From assembly GCA_964460035.1 (NCBI GenBank), contig CAYWPG010000002.1, forward strand, positions 62,001 through 126,000: DNA of 64,000 nucleotides, read 5' to 3'. This stretch comes from CAYWPG01 sp964460035. Lineage in GTDB: Bacteria > Pseudomonadota > Gammaproteobacteria > Nitrococcales > AK92. A program made the translations under genes and the position numbers. The notes under the pieces were generated by a model. The model was not told the DNA's origin. It made no database searches and saw nothing but the letters and a program-made list of their open reading frames with translations. Each line of letters opens with the position of its first letter. Position 1 is the first letter of the stretch. Positions 25,093 to 34,484 of this stretch are shown here, piece after piece.

Positions 25093-26306
25093 ATGAAGCT
25101 CGCCCAACGAAAAACCCTGATAAGCACTCTAGCGGCAGTGGCCCTAGGTGCGCTCACCCTGGGCACAGCACAGGCAAGCCCCCCAGCGAGATCCGCATCG
25201 GCTATGCGGTGTCGAAAACCGGCCCCTATGCAGGCGGCGCCACCACCACCACGATCCCGAACTATCAGCTCTGGGTAGAGGAGGTAAACCGTGCCGGCGG
25301 CATAGAGATCAACGGCACCCGTGTGCCCGTGCGCGTTATCGAGTACGACGACCGCAGCAGCTCCGAGGAAGCTGTGCGCGCCATCGAGCGCCTGATCAAC
25401 CAGGACAAGGTACACTTCGTGCTGCCGCCTTGGGGCACCGCGCTCAACCTGGCCGTGGGTCCCATTCTGCATCGACACGGTTATCCGCACCTGGCCGTAA
25501 CCTCCGTATCGGACCGCATCGTCGACCTCGCCCAGCGCTGGCCCAACGCCTTCTTCTTCGGCGATACCTCAAGAAGCTACGCCGAGAACGTCGTGGGCGC
25601 GCTCAAGCAGCTGCGCGAAGAGGGCAAGCTCGAAGGCAAGGTCGCGCTGGTGCATGTGGCGGACCAGTTCGGCATCGAGCTGTCGCGGGCGGCCACGACT
25701 GCGCTGCGCGAGGCCGGCTTCAATATCGTTTACAACCGTAGCTACCCCGCCGGCAGCCAGGACATGCAGTCCATCGTCAACGAAGCCCGGCGTCACGACC
25801 CCGAGGTGTTCCTGGCCTTCAGCTATCCGCCCGACACCTTGGCTCTGACCGACCAGGCTCGCCTGCTGGGCCTCAATCCCAAGGTGTTCTACACCGCCGT
25901 TGCGACCGCTTTCCCTTTGTACAAACAGCGCTTCGGCGACAACGCCGAAGGCGTCTGGGGCGCCGGCGGCATCGACCCGAACAACGCCGAAATCAAGGCC
26001 TACATGGCACGCCATCTGGAGGTAACGGGCCGCGAACCGGACCGCTGGCTCAGCCCAGTGACCTACGCCAGCCTGCAGGTACTGCAACAAGCCATAGAGC
26101 GTGCCGGCACCCTGGACCGTGCCGCCGTTGCCAAGCAGATGCGCGAAGGCAGCTTCGAGACCATCGTGGGCACCATCACCTTGCACGATCAGATCTACCG
26201 CGGTGGCTGGATGGTCGGCCAGTGGCAGGACGGCGAGTTCCACGCCATCGCACCGAACCGGGATGGCGCGCAGCCGGTGCGCTTCCCCAAGCCGCAATGG
26301 CAGTAG
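25093..26306 (+). CDS. ABC transporter substrate-binding protein, branched-chain/aromatic type (frameshifted near the signal peptide)
   Basis: Type-1 periplasmic binding protein of a LivKHMGF-like importer. A clear signal peptide (MKLAQRKTLI to GTAQAS) starts at 25093 after GAGGAG, but its frame leaves the mature protein. The mature sequence, beginning SEIRIGYAVSKTGPYAGG, lies in another frame. The two join only if the run of six C at 25179-25184 gains one base. The rest is intact to the stop at 26306 and similar in type to CouP-like aromatic-acid receptors. This may be a sequencing error, a phase-variable tract or a recent mutation. A frame running through the mature part upstream to 25086 would give a protein without a signal peptide. 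Confidence 0.82.
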
Positions 26307-26384
26307 CGCCCCCGCGCGCTTGATGCTGCGCCGGCGGGGCACTCGCCCTGCCGGCGTCCGCTCATAGCAACGGAAGTTACACCC

Positions 26385-27260
26385 ATGCCCATTATCGACG
26401 CCTTGCTCAACGGGCTTACGCTCGGTGGCATGTACGCGCTTATCGCCATGGGACTCACGCTCCAATATGGCGTCGCGCGGATAATGAATCTGGCCTACGG
26501 CGAATTTCTGATCGCCTCGGCCTTCGCAGCCTACTGGCTCTTCGTGACCTTCTCGCTGAACCCGCTGCTCGGGCTGCTGCTGATCGTCCCCGTCGCCTTC
26601 GGTTTGAACTGGCTGATCTACCAAGTACTGCTCTCGCCGCTGGTTCGGCGCTCGGAAAACCGAGCCACGCTGGAGGTAAACAGCATTCTCGCCACCTTCG
26701 GCCTGCTGTTTATCGTGCAGGGCATAGTGCTGGTGAAGTTCGGCGGCGGCTACTTCAGCTATTCGTTCCTGGATTCGATAGTCGTGGTACTCGGCTCGCC
26801 GCTGGCCGGCGATCGTCTGCTTGCAGTGGGATTCGGCGTTGCGATCGGCGCCGCGCTATATCTGCTGTTGAATTACACGCGCCACGGCACAGCCATTCGC
26901 GCCGTCGCCGTCAACCCGGTCGCCGCGCAACTGGTCGCCATCGATGTGCGGGCGGCCGCCGCACTGGCTTTCGCAGTCGGTGGCGGGCTGGTCGCAGCCA
27001 GCGGAACGCTGGTCAGCATGTTTCTGACCTTCAACGCGGCCATGGGTGTGGCCTTCACCATGAAGGCTTTGATCGTGGTCATCATGGGCGGCGTGGGTAA
27101 CCTGCTTGGCTGCCTCATTGCCGGTCTGCTGCTAGGGCTAGCCGAGAGCTTCGTGGCAACCTACGTCGATCCGGGCCTGACGCTCGCCGTGACGTTCGCG
27201 CTATTCCTGCTGATCTTGATCTGGCACCCCAACGGCCTGTTCGGGAGGGCAACCGCATGA
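26385..27260 (+). CDS. Branched-chain amino acid/aromatic-type ABC permease LivH
   Basis: 291-residue membrane protein with about eight hydrophobic segments and the LivH pattern (NGLTLGGMYALIAMGLTL at the N-terminus, VVIMGGVGNLLG near 228). With LivM it forms the translocation pore. A GGAAG ribosome site precedes the ATG, and the stop overlaps the livM start by 4 bp. Confidence 0.93.
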   Translation: MPIIDALLNGLTLGGMYALIAMGLTLQYGVARIMNLAYGEFLIASAFAAYWLFVTFSLNPLLGLLLIVPVAFGLNWLIYQVLLSPLVRRSENRATLEVNSILATFGLLFIVQGIVLVKFGGGYFSYSFLDSIVVVLGSPLAGDRLLAVGFGVAIGAALYLLLNYTRHGTAIRAVAVNPVAAQLVAIDVRAAAALAFAVGGGLVAASGTLVSMFLTFNAAMGVAFTMKALIVVIMGGVGNLLGCLIAGLLLGLAESFVATYVDPGLTLAVTFALFLLILIWHPNGLFGRATA

Positions 27261-28225
27261 ACCTGCGCCCTGTTCTGCTCGCCGCCGCTGGGGTCGGTGC
27301 ACTGGCCTTCAGCGCGGCACTGCCATTCTTCGGCAGCGGTTATGCGCTGTCCATGGCGATCAACCTGCTGATGTTCACCGCGCTCGCCACCAGTTGGGCC
27401 ATCTTCTCGGGCCCCACCGGCTACATTTCGCTGGCGACGGTAGCCTTCTTCGGTATCGGCGCCTATACGGTAGGCGTGTTCGGCGAAGCTTTGCCCTGGC
27501 CGCTGGTGCTCGCCTTGTCCGGACTGCTCAGTGCGGTCGTCGCCGCCGTGGTGGGGCTGGCAACCCTGCGCCTGCGCGGTGTGTACTTCGTAATCTTCAC
27601 CTTCGGGCTGGCTGAGCTGATTCGCCAGTTGGTCACCTGGTACGAAGCGAACCACTCCGGTTCGGTCGGCCGCTACATTTTCCTGAACATCAGTCAGGAA
27701 CAGATCGTGTGGCAGCTGACGGCTCTGGTAGCCGCCGTCTTCGTCGTCGGCTGGCTGATCCAGCGCTCGCGCACGGGCCTGACTCTGCGAATGATAGGCG
27801 ACGACGAGGTGGTTGCCGTGCACTGCGGCGCCAATACGACCATCGCCAAGCTCGCGGTCTTCATCGTCAGCGCCGTGTTCATGGCCGTGGTCGGCGCTAT
27901 CGTCGCCCCGCGCTGGACCTATATCGACCCGACCATCGCCTTCAACCCGGTGATCTCCTTCCAGGTACTGATCATGGCGCTGCTGGGGGGTGCCGGCCGC
28001 CTCTACGGACCGGCTTTGGGCGTGATTCCGCTGGTACTGCTGTTCGAGTACCTGTCGGCCAACTTCCCGAACTACTTCAGCATCTTACTGGGCGTCACTT
28101 TCATGGCCATCGTGTATCTGGTACCCACCGGCATCGCCGGCCTGGTCGAGAGCGCCGCACCTAAGGTTCGCGCGCTGCTACGACGCGGCAGCAGTAGCAC
28201 CGTGGCCAAGGGAGGTGCGGCATGA
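27257..28225 (+). CDS. ABC permease LivM
   Basis: 322 residues, about ten hydrophobic segments; the family markers TGYISLATVAFFGIGAYT and MALLGGAGRLYGPALG are present. ATGA overlaps link it to livH before and livG after, so it is one translationally coupled operon. The ligand of the importer is unknown; placement suggests an aromatic acid. Confidence 0.93.
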   Translation: MNLRPVLLAAAGVGALAFSAALPFFGSGYALSMAINLLMFTALATSWAIFSGPTGYISLATVAFFGIGAYTVGVFGEALPWPLVLALSGLLSAVVAAVVGLATLRLRGVYFVIFTFGLAELIRQLVTWYEANHSGSVGRYIFLNISQEQIVWQLTALVAAVFVVGWLIQRSRTGLTLRMIGDDEVVAVHCGANTTIAKLAVFIVSAVFMAVVGAIVAPRWTYIDPTIAFNPVISFQVLIMALLGGAGRLYGPALGVIPLVLLFEYLSANFPNYFSILLGVTFMAIVYLVPTGIAGLVESAAPKVRALLRRGSSSTVAKGGAA

Positions 28226-28959
28226 CTACGCCAACTCCGATTCTCTCGGTGGAGGGACTGACCAAGAACTTCGGCGGGCTGGTTGCCGTAAACGAGTTGT
28301 CGTTCTCTGTCTACGCCGGTGAGATCGTGGGGCTGCTGGGCCCCAACGGCTCCGGTAAGAGCACGACCATGAACCTAATCTCGGGCGCGCTGGCACCCAG
28401 CGCCGGAACCATCGTGCTGGACGGACAGGATATTACCGGTCTGCCGCCCCATCGCATCGCCCGCCGGGGCGTCGCGCGCACATTCCAGCTGGTGCGCGTG
28501 CTCGGCTCGATGAGCTGCGTGGAGAACGTCAAAGCCGGCCTCGCTTTCGGCCCCAACTCCCTGTGGGGGAAAGAAGCGGAGCAGAAGGCACGCGCCCTGC
28601 TGGAGCGGGTCGGTATGGGAGAGGCGGCGGAGCTAAGAGGGGCGGATCTGACCTACATAGACCAGAAGCGCCTGGAGCTCGCGCGCGCCCTGGCGGTACG
28701 GCCGCGCCTGCTGCTGCTCGACGAGTGGCTCGCCGGGCTGAACCCGTCCGAACTGCAGCAAGCCATCGCACTGCTTCACTCGTTGCGCGACGAGGGCATC
28801 ACCATGGTACTGGTCGAGCATGTGATGGACGCTATCCGCGCGCTGTGCGACCGCTGCGTGGTAATGAACGCAGGCCGCAAGATCGCTGACGAATCGCCGG
28901 AGCGGGCCCTGGCCGATCCGGAGGTGGTGCGGGCCTATCTGGGAGACGATGATGCTTGA
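28222..28959 (+). CDS. ABC ATP-binding protein LivG
   Basis: 245-residue ATPase. Walker A GPNGSGKST is at about 39-47, Walker B LLLLDEWLAGL near 167, and the switch histidine is in VLVEHVM. The signature motif is degenerate: where LivG proteins usually read like LPYGQQRRLE it reads LTYIDQKRLE, lacking the glycine. The paired LivF has a canonical signature, so at least one of the two composite ATP sites keeps its own. Confidence 0.93.
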   Translation: MTTPTPILSVEGLTKNFGGLVAVNELSFSVYAGEIVGLLGPNGSGKSTTMNLISGALAPSAGTIVLDGQDITGLPPHRIARRGVARTFQLVRVLGSMSCVENVKAGLAFGPNSLWGKEAEQKARALLERVGMGEAAELRGADLTYIDQKRLELARALAVRPRLLLLDEWLAGLNPSELQQAIALLHSLRDEGITMVLVEHVMDAIRALCDRCVVMNAGRKIADESPERALADPEVVRAYLGDDDA

Positions 28960-29662
28960 AGTTGTAGGCGTTTCCGTCAACTACGGCCAGCATTTGGCCT
29001 TGAGCAACATCGGCATCAAGGTCGGGACCGGCGAGATCGTGGTCATGCTGGGCGCCAACGGCGCCGGCAAATCCAGTCTGCTGAAGGCCATCGCCCGCTT
29101 GGTGCCGGTACAGCCCGGTGCCGCCATTCGGCTGGGCGGAACCGATATCGTGGATCTGCCGCCCCACCGCGTGGTGGAGGCTGGTATCGCGCTGGTGCCG
29201 GAAGGGCGGGGAGTCTTCGGCGAGCTGACCGTGCGCGAAAACCTGTTGCTGGGCGCGCATGCGCGCCGCGCGCGCGCCGGCGAGAAGCAGCGGCTAGCGC
29301 AGGTCATGGAACTGTTCCCGCGGCTTGCCGAGCGCATGGGACAGCTGGTTCAGACCATGAGCGGCGGCGAGCAGCAGATGGTAGCCATAGGACGTGCGCT
29401 CATGTCCAACCCGCAGGTACTGCTGCTGGACGAGCCCTCACTGGGCCTGTCGCCCATCATGACCAGCGAGCTGTTCAAGGCATTGGAGCGGATTCGCGGC
29501 ATAGACGTCAGCGTGCTGCTGGTAGAACAAAACGCCCGCAAGAGCCTGGCCATCGCCGACCGCGGCTACCTGATCGAGAACGGCCGTATCGTCGGAGAAG
29601 GCAGCGCGGCGCAGCTGCGTGACGATCCGGCAGTACAGAAGGCGTATCTGGGTGGCCGCTGA
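28949..29662 (+). CDS. ABC ATP-binding protein LivF
   Basis: 237-residue ATPase with Walker A GANGAGKSS (about 33-41), signature MSGGEQQMVAIGRAL and Walker B VLLLDEPSLGLSP. It overlaps livG by 11 bp and completes the importer. The ATG at 28949 is followed at once by a second ATG; either could be used. Confidence 0.94.
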   Translation: MMLEVVGVSVNYGQHLALSNIGIKVGTGEIVVMLGANGAGKSSLLKAIARLVPVQPGAAIRLGGTDIVDLPPHRVVEAGIALVPEGRGVFGELTVRENLLLGAHARRARAGEKQRLAQVMELFPRLAERMGQLVQTMSGGEQQMVAIGRALMSNPQVLLLDEPSLGLSPIMTSELFKALERIRGIDVSVLLVEQNARKSLAIADRGYLIENGRIVGEGSAAQLRDDPAVQKAYLGGR

Positions 29663-29692
29663 GGCCTGCTCGTCAGTTGCTCGTGCCCGTGC

Positions 29693-29734
29693 TGGCGCCG
29701 CGCCTGCCTCGTGTCGGGGCAAGGCGCGGCGCCA
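29693..29734. terminator. GC-rich hairpin between convergent livF and hydrolase
   Basis: Perfect 12-bp outer stem TGGCGCCGCGCC / GGCGCGGCGCCA with a further inner TGCC/GGCA pairing. No T run follows on either strand. It probably limits read-through between the convergent genes. Confidence 0.55.
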
Positions 29735-29748
29735 ACGCGGCCATGTAA

Positions 29749-30510
29749 CTACGCCAAGAACTCCACCAGCGCCGGCACGAACTCCGCTGCCCGTAGCGCC
29801 CCCATATGATCCCCCGGCACCGAGAGCAAGCGCGCACCCGGTATAGCGTCACTGAGCACCTGCGGTCGCTCGGCTAATGGATCCTCCGTGCCGGCCAGCA
29901 CCAGAGTCGGCGCATTGATGCGCTCGACCGGTATCCGCTCGGCGTGAACCGAACGCGCCTGCGCGGCAAGCGCTCTGCGATCGGCCTGGATCGCATCGGC
30001 GAAGGCGCGGAAGTTCGCCGCTCCGGGATGGGTAATCGTACTCGGATCGTCGGTCAGCAATGCCTCGGCAAGCAGCTCGTTGGGAATGGCGCGCGTGTCC
30101 ACGCCCCCCACTTCGACTATGCCCGCCCCCACGCCGCCGACCACCAGCCTACGAATGCGCGGCTCCTGCGTGGCGGTGATCAAAGAGACAATCGCGCCCA
30201 TGGAGTAGCCCACCAGATCGGCCTCCTCCGCGCCAATGGTGTCCAGCAGCACAGCCAAATCGCCCGCCATTTTGGACTCGCCGTAAAACGCCGGATCGTG
30301 AGGCTTGCCGGAACGCCCGTGGCCGCGCGCGTCGGGCGCGACAACGCGGCGCCCCGCCGCAACCAGCTTGTCCACCACACCCGTGGCCACCCAGTTCAGG
30401 TTGGCATCGGCAATGAAACCATGGTGCAGGACTACTGGCGGCAACGCGCTGGACTCCCCCCACTCCTGATAAAAGATCTCGACGCCGTCGAACGATATGA
30501 ATGTGCTCAT
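29749..30510 (-). CDS. Alpha/beta hydrolase, possibly for aromatic esters or thioesters
   Basis: 253 residues. The oxyanion segment VLHHGF is near 27-32, the nucleophile motif GYSMGA near 101-106, and the acid and base are in LAGTEDPLAE and VPGDHMGALRA near the C-terminus. It resembles PcaD-like and esterase-like hydrolases but is not a clear PcaD. The ATG at 30510 has a GCAGGA ribosome site. About 57 bp upstream lies a degenerate copy of the fcs/ech operator (30567-30584). A feruloyl- or cinnamoyl-ester hydrolase would make sense of this; that is inference. Confidence 0.85.
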   Translation of the reverse strand: MSTFISFDGVEIFYQEWGESSALPPVVLHHGFIADANLNWVATGVVDKLVAAGRRVVAPDARGHGRSGKPHDPAFYGESKMAGDLAVLLDTIGAEEADLVGYSMGAIVSLITATQEPRIRRLVVGGVGAGIVEVGGVDTRAIPNELLAEALLTDDPSTITHPGAANFRAFADAIQADRRALAAQARSVHAERIPVERINAPTLVLAGTEDPLAERPQVLSDAIPGARLLSVPGDHMGALRAAEFVPALVEFLA

Positions 30511-30566
30511 TAAATCCTGCCTCTGCCGATCGTGAAGCGGATTGCATCCGCGCGAAGCCAAGTTTT

Positions 30567-30584
30567 TATCAGGCTAGTTTAGAT
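30567..30584. promoter_or_regulatory. Degenerate copy of the ech operator upstream of the hydrolase
   Basis: Aligned with the ech site from TATCAGG onward, 14 of 18 bases match, including TATCAGG on the left and AT at the right end. The right arm is weak. It is a candidate low-affinity MarR site. Confidence 0.35.
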
Positions 30585-30671
30585 CGGGCACGGCAAATCG
30601 CCAGGCGCCTTCTACTCGAAAGCACGGAACGCGATGCACGCGCCAAGAGGATCCACGGCAGGACCTGGAAA

Positions 30672-31454
30672 CTATTGTCCCGGCAGCGCGAGCACGACCG
30701 ACTGCCAAGCAAAGCCCATGCTTTCCAGCCGCTGCTTGAGCTCTGCCATCGCGGCCCTGACCAGTGCCGGTTCGCCACGCAGCCCGAGCTCCACCTGATA
30801 CCCCTGGTCGGCGTTCGGCAAGCAGGACAGCCGTAGCATCGGATAGCGCAGCTCGAACTCTTCCAGCACGCTCATCACCTGGCTCTCGCGGCAATCGAAC
30901 ACCGTGATCGCCTCTTCCACGCGCGAGCCGGCGGCGTGCAAATGCGCGTAGTGATGATCCAGCACCCATTCGATCATAGGCCAGGCCATTTTCGGAAAAC
31001 CCGGCACGAAATGATGGTGACGTATGCTGAAGCCCGGCACCCGGTTAACCGGATTGGGTATGATGCCCGCCCCCGCCGGGAACTCCACCATGCGCCGGCG
31101 TATCGAGCTGCCCTCGGGACCGAACTGCGCTTCCAGCGCCGCCAGACCTTCCGGATGAGCCACCAGTGGCAAGCCGAGCGCCTCGGCAACGCATTGGCGC
31201 GTACGATCGTCGGGGGTAGCGCCTATCCCGCCGAAGCTGAATACGATGTGCCCGCTGGCGAAGCTCTCGCGTAGATGCTGCGTGAGCAGCGCCGGCTGGT
31301 CGCCCAGCACCCGCACCCACGACAACTCCAGTCCGCGCACGGCCAGCATCTCGATCAAACGCGGCAGGTGCTTGTCTTGCCGCTTACCCGACAACAGCTC
31401 ATCGCCGATGATGAAGGCGCCGAATACGGCGGGACTAGACTCGGATACGCTCAT
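30672..31454 (-). CDS. CinA-like molybdopterin-binding domain protein
   Basis: 260 residues. The N-terminal part (about 8-170) is the MoCF/CinA domain: AFIIGDELLSGKRQDKH, SFGGIGATPDDRTRQ and PGFPKMAWPMIEW are typical. The nicotinamide-nucleotide deamidase domain of full CinA is missing, so this is the short form whose role is not settled. I start at the ATG at 31454; a GTG at 31472 is an alternative. It ends a minus-strand run of six genes from the methyltransferase. Confidence 0.85.
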   Translation of the reverse strand: MSVSESSPAVFGAFIIGDELLSGKRQDKHLPRLIEMLAVRGLELSWVRVLGDQPALLTQHLRESFASGHIVFSFGGIGATPDDRTRQCVAEALGLPLVAHPEGLAALEAQFGPEGSSIRRRMVEFPAGAGIIPNPVNRVPGFSIRHHHFVPGFPKMAWPMIEWVLDHHYAHLHAAGSRVEEAITVFDCRESQVMSVLEEFELRYPMLRLSCLPNADQGYQVELGLRGEPALVRAAMAELKQRLESMGFAWQSVVLALPGQ

Positions 31455-31472
31455 GATCGTGCGTGCTCCCAC

Positions 31473-32447
31473 TCAGATCGCGTTATGCAGGTGCAGGTCA
31501 GTGTACGACCTATCAAGATAGAGCTGCTTGCTCACATACTCCTGCGGATGGCGGCGGAAATGATGCCTGAGCAAAGTGACAGGAACGATCAAGGGCGCCC
31601 GCCCCTGGCGGTAATCCTCTATCGCCTCGACAAGCTCCGCCTTATCCATTCCGCCCAGCTGGCGCTTGAGATAGCCCATCAGGTGGAACAGCACGTCGGC
31701 ATGGCGACGCCGCGTCGGGCGGCAGCTCAGAGCCTGCATGAACAACGCGATATAGCGCGCCGCCAGCTGCTCTATGGGCTCGCTGCCCACTACAGCGACC
31801 AGGCGCCCCAGCTCCCGCAGCCGCTCCTTGCTATGAGCCATCAAAATCAGCTTATGACGGGTGTGGAACTCCAGCAGGCGTGGCGCGGTAACGCCCTCGC
31901 GCAACAGGTCCTGCCAGCGACGGTAGGCATGGACGCGGCTGAGAAAACTCTCCCTGAGCTCGGGGTCCTGCAGCCGGCTCTCGTCCTCTGTCGGCAGCAG
32001 CGGCAAACGGCGCATGAGTTCGGCCGCATAGATGCCGCGCCCCTGCTTGACGGGCCTGCCGCCGTCCAAGGGGTGAACCTTCACCCGCTGCATGCCGCAG
32101 CTGGGCGATTTGCTCTTGAACACATAGCCGCTGATAGGCCCCAAGGCCTGCGCCATCTTGGCGCCATAAGCGGCAAGCGGTGCGGTGAAGTCTCGCTCGG
32201 GCTGCGCCACACCCACAGCGCGCGGGCAGCGCGGATCGCCCGTCAAATGGATAGGCGGCCGCGGCACGCCCATGCCGATCGCCACCTCCGGGCACACCGG
32301 GATCAGCTCGAAGTAGCGTGGCAGCACGTCCGCCACGAAACTGTCCCGCTTATCGCCGGCATCGTAACGGACCTTCTCGCCCAGCAAGCAGGAACTGACA
32401 CCTACCCGGATAGGGGTATCAGCCACGTTCTCGCTCTTTGAGAACAT
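31473..32447 (-). CDS. DUF523 and DUF1722 two-domain protein
   Basis: 324 residues. The N-terminal DUF523 domain has the cysteine motifs VGVSSCLLGEKVRYD and FKSKSPSCGM (about 15-125), and the C-terminal DUF1722 domain spans about 190-310. Function is unknown; the conserved cysteines suggest a metal or cofactor site. The ATG at 32447 overlaps the HAD gene by 29 bp; a GTG at 32426 is an alternative start and would still overlap slightly. Confidence 0.87.
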   Translation of the reverse strand: MFSKSENVADTPIRVGVSSCLLGEKVRYDAGDKRDSFVADVLPRYFELIPVCPEVAIGMGVPRPPIHLTGDPRCPRAVGVAQPERDFTAPLAAYGAKMAQALGPISGYVFKSKSPSCGMQRVKVHPLDGGRPVKQGRGIYAAELMRRLPLLPTEDESRLQDPELRESFLSRVHAYRRWQDLLREGVTAPRLLEFHTRHKLILMAHSKERLRELGRLVAVVGSEPIEQLAARYIALFMQALSCRPTRRRHADVLFHLMGYLKRQLGGMDKAELVEAIEDYRQGRAPLIVPVTLLRHHFRRHPQEYVSKQLYLDRSYTDLHLHNAI

Positions 32448-33153
32448 CTTGCAGCAGCGCCCCCAGGGCTTGCAGCGAATCGAGCTTCATGTGCGGCACC
32501 AGCGGCAGCCCCTCAGGCCACTCGCGGCCGTCACGGTCTATCCAAGCGGCCCGCATGCCGTAACTGGCGGCACCGAACACATCGCTCTCGGGCTCGTCGC
32601 CCACATGCAGAATCTGCTCCGGCATCACGCCGGCGCGATGGTGCGCCGCCTCGAAGATCAGATGATCGGGTTTGGCGGCCCCGATATCCACCGCCGACAC
32701 TACGAAGTCGAAGTAGCCGCCAAGGCCGATGCGATGCACATCGGCATTGCCGTTGGTAATGACTCCCAGACGGTAGTGCGGGCGCAGCGCCTCCAGCAGC
32801 GGCACCGTGTCCGGATACGGCGTAACCTCGTGACGCGCGTCTAGAAACACAGCGAACGCTTCCTCTACCAGCGTTTCGCCGTAACCGGCCAGCGCGGCCA
32901 GCTCGGCAAGGCCGGCCTTGCGCCAGGCCGTGACGTTATGGCGCAGCTCCGGGCGCTGCTTGAGCAACATGCGCCGCCGCTCGGCCAGAGCCTCGCTGTC
33001 GAGGTGCTCGACCGTGCGCGGATAACTCTGCGCCAGGAACTCGCGCATACGCTGCTCCGCACGCTGAATCACGCCGCCCAGGTCCCAGAGCGTGAAGTCC
33101 AGATCGAAGCTGATCGCGCGTACCTCTGCCAGCGCGGCGGTCCACTCACTCAT
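32419..33153 (-). CDS. HAD-superfamily phosphatase
   Basis: 244 residues with HAD motif I SFDLDFTLWDLGG (about 14-26), motif II VITNGNADVH and motif III HVGDEPESDVFGA. The fold and cap resemble the YjjG/pyrimidine nucleotidase or YigB-type group. It overlaps dnaQ by 8 bp, implying translational coupling. The substrate cannot be assigned. Confidence 0.88.
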   Translation of the reverse strand: MSEWTAALAEVRAISFDLDFTLWDLGGVIQRAEQRMREFLAQSYPRTVEHLDSEALAERRRMLLKQRPELRHNVTAWRKAGLAELAALAGYGETLVEEAFAVFLDARHEVTPYPDTVPLLEALRPHYRLGVITNGNADVHRIGLGGYFDFVVSAVDIGAAKPDHLIFEAAHHRAGVMPEQILHVGDEPESDVFGAASYGMRAAWIDRDGREWPEGLPLVPHMKLDSLQALGALLQDVLKERERG

Positions 33154-33898
33154 CGGCTATCGCCTCCGCAGGCGCCTCATCCAGTCGTCGCCACAGGCAG
33201 CTGCCTCCCGCGGCCTTGTCCAACCGCTGCAACCAGCGCTCGTGCTGCTCCAGCTCCTCGGCACTGGCGCGCACCACACGCAGCGGCGGCCGGTCCGCGG
33301 GCAAACGACGAATACTGCGTCGCCCGCTCAGGCCCACGCTCCCCGGGTCGCCCTCGTCCTGTTCGGCGAACAAGGCGGTCTGACCGCCGGTCATCGCCAG
33401 GTAAACGTCCGCGAGAATGCGCGCGTCCAGCAGCGCGCCGTGCAGCTCGCGCTGCGAGTTATCTATACCGTAGCGCTTGCACAGCGCGTCCAGGCTATTG
33501 CGCTGGCCTGGGTGCATATTGCGCGCCAGCAACAGACTGTCCACCACGGTACAAAAATCGGTCACCTTGCCCCGCGGCGGATCCAGCAGCGACAACTCGT
33601 AGTCCAGGAAACCGATATCGAATGCGGCGTTATGAATGATCAGCTCGGCGCCGCGAATGAACTCGATGAACTCGTCGACGATATCGGCAAAACGCGGCTT
33701 GTCGCGCAGAAACTCGTTGGTGATGCCGTGCACTTCCAGCGCGCCCTCGTCTATCTCCCTGTCGGGCTGCAGGTAGTGATGGAAGTAATTGTTGGTCGGA
33801 CGACGGTGGATCAGCTCAACGCAGCCGATTTCGATGATCCGGTGCCCCTGTGCGGTTTCCAGGCCTGTGGTTTCCGTATCGAGAACGATCTGTCGCAT
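33146..33898 (-). CDS. dnaQ: DNA polymerase III epsilon subunit (3'-5' proofreading exonuclease)
   Basis: 250 residues. The DEDDh exonuclease motifs are ExoI VLDTETTGLE (4-13), ExoII HNAAFDIGFL, and ExoIII with histidine and aspartate in ELHGALLDARILAD. The C-terminal tail should bind the alpha subunit. The ATG at 33898 has GAGGTCTCG upstream. It lies 144 bp after rnhA, a common gammaproteobacterial pairing. Confidence 0.96.
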   Translation of the reverse strand: MRQIVLDTETTGLETAQGHRIIEIGCVELIHRRPTNNYFHHYLQPDREIDEGALEVHGITNEFLRDKPRFADIVDEFIEFIRGAELIIHNAAFDIGFLDYELSLLDPPRGKVTDFCTVVDSLLLARNMHPGQRNSLDALCKRYGIDNSQRELHGALLDARILADVYLAMTGGQTALFAEQDEGDPGSVGLSGRRSIRRLPADRPPLRVVRASAEELEQHERWLQRLDKAAGGSCLWRRLDEAPAEAIADE

Positions 33899-34042
33899 CG
33901 AGACCTCGTGTTTGCTCTTGTCGAACCCGCGCGGCCGGCATCGGCCCACCCTGCTTCTTCATAGCCTTACAGGCTGTCGACGCTGATTAACTTGAACGGC
34001 TCCCCCCACCGCCGCGGCCGCGACTGGCGCCGGCAACGATGG

Positions 34043-34483
34043 TCAGCCGCTCTTGGCCAGCAGCTCGTCGATGCCTCGGTTGGCAAGCGCGTCAGCAAGC
34101 TCGTTCTCGGGGTGTCCGCTATGCCCGCGCACCCAGCGCCACTCCACCTGATGGCGCTGAGCAGCCGCATCCAATCGCTGCCACAGATCCGCGTTCTTGA
34201 CCGGCTGCCGGGCGGCGGTCTTCCAGCCTCGGCGCTTCCAGTTCTCCAGCCACTCGGTAATGCCCTTGCGCACATACTCCGAGTCGGTGGTCAGCACCAC
34301 CTGGCAGGGACGCTTCAGGTGCTCCAGCGCCATGATCGCCGCCATCAGCTCCATGCGGTTGTTGGTCGTGGAGCGTTCGCCGCCGTACAGCGTTTTCTCG
34401 TGCCCCCTGTAGCGCAGCAGCGCCCCCCACCCGCCAGGGCCTGGGTTACCGCGGCAGGCACCGTCGGTGAAAATCTCAACCAT
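34043..34483 (-). CDS. rnhA: Ribonuclease HI
   Basis: 146 residues. The acidic catalytic residues are visible in FTDGACRGNPG, NNRMELMAA, LTTDSEYV and ENELADALAN. It degrades RNA in RNA-DNA hybrids. It starts one base after the methyltransferase stop and precedes dnaQ. Confidence 0.97.
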   Translation of the reverse strand: MVEIFTDGACRGNPGPGGWGALLRYRGHEKTLYGGERSTTNNRMELMAAIMALEHLKRPCQVVLTTDSEYVRKGITEWLENWKRRGWKTAARQPVKNADLWQRLDAAAQRHQVEWRWVRGHSGHPENELADALANRGIDELLAKSG

Positions 34484-34484
34484 G

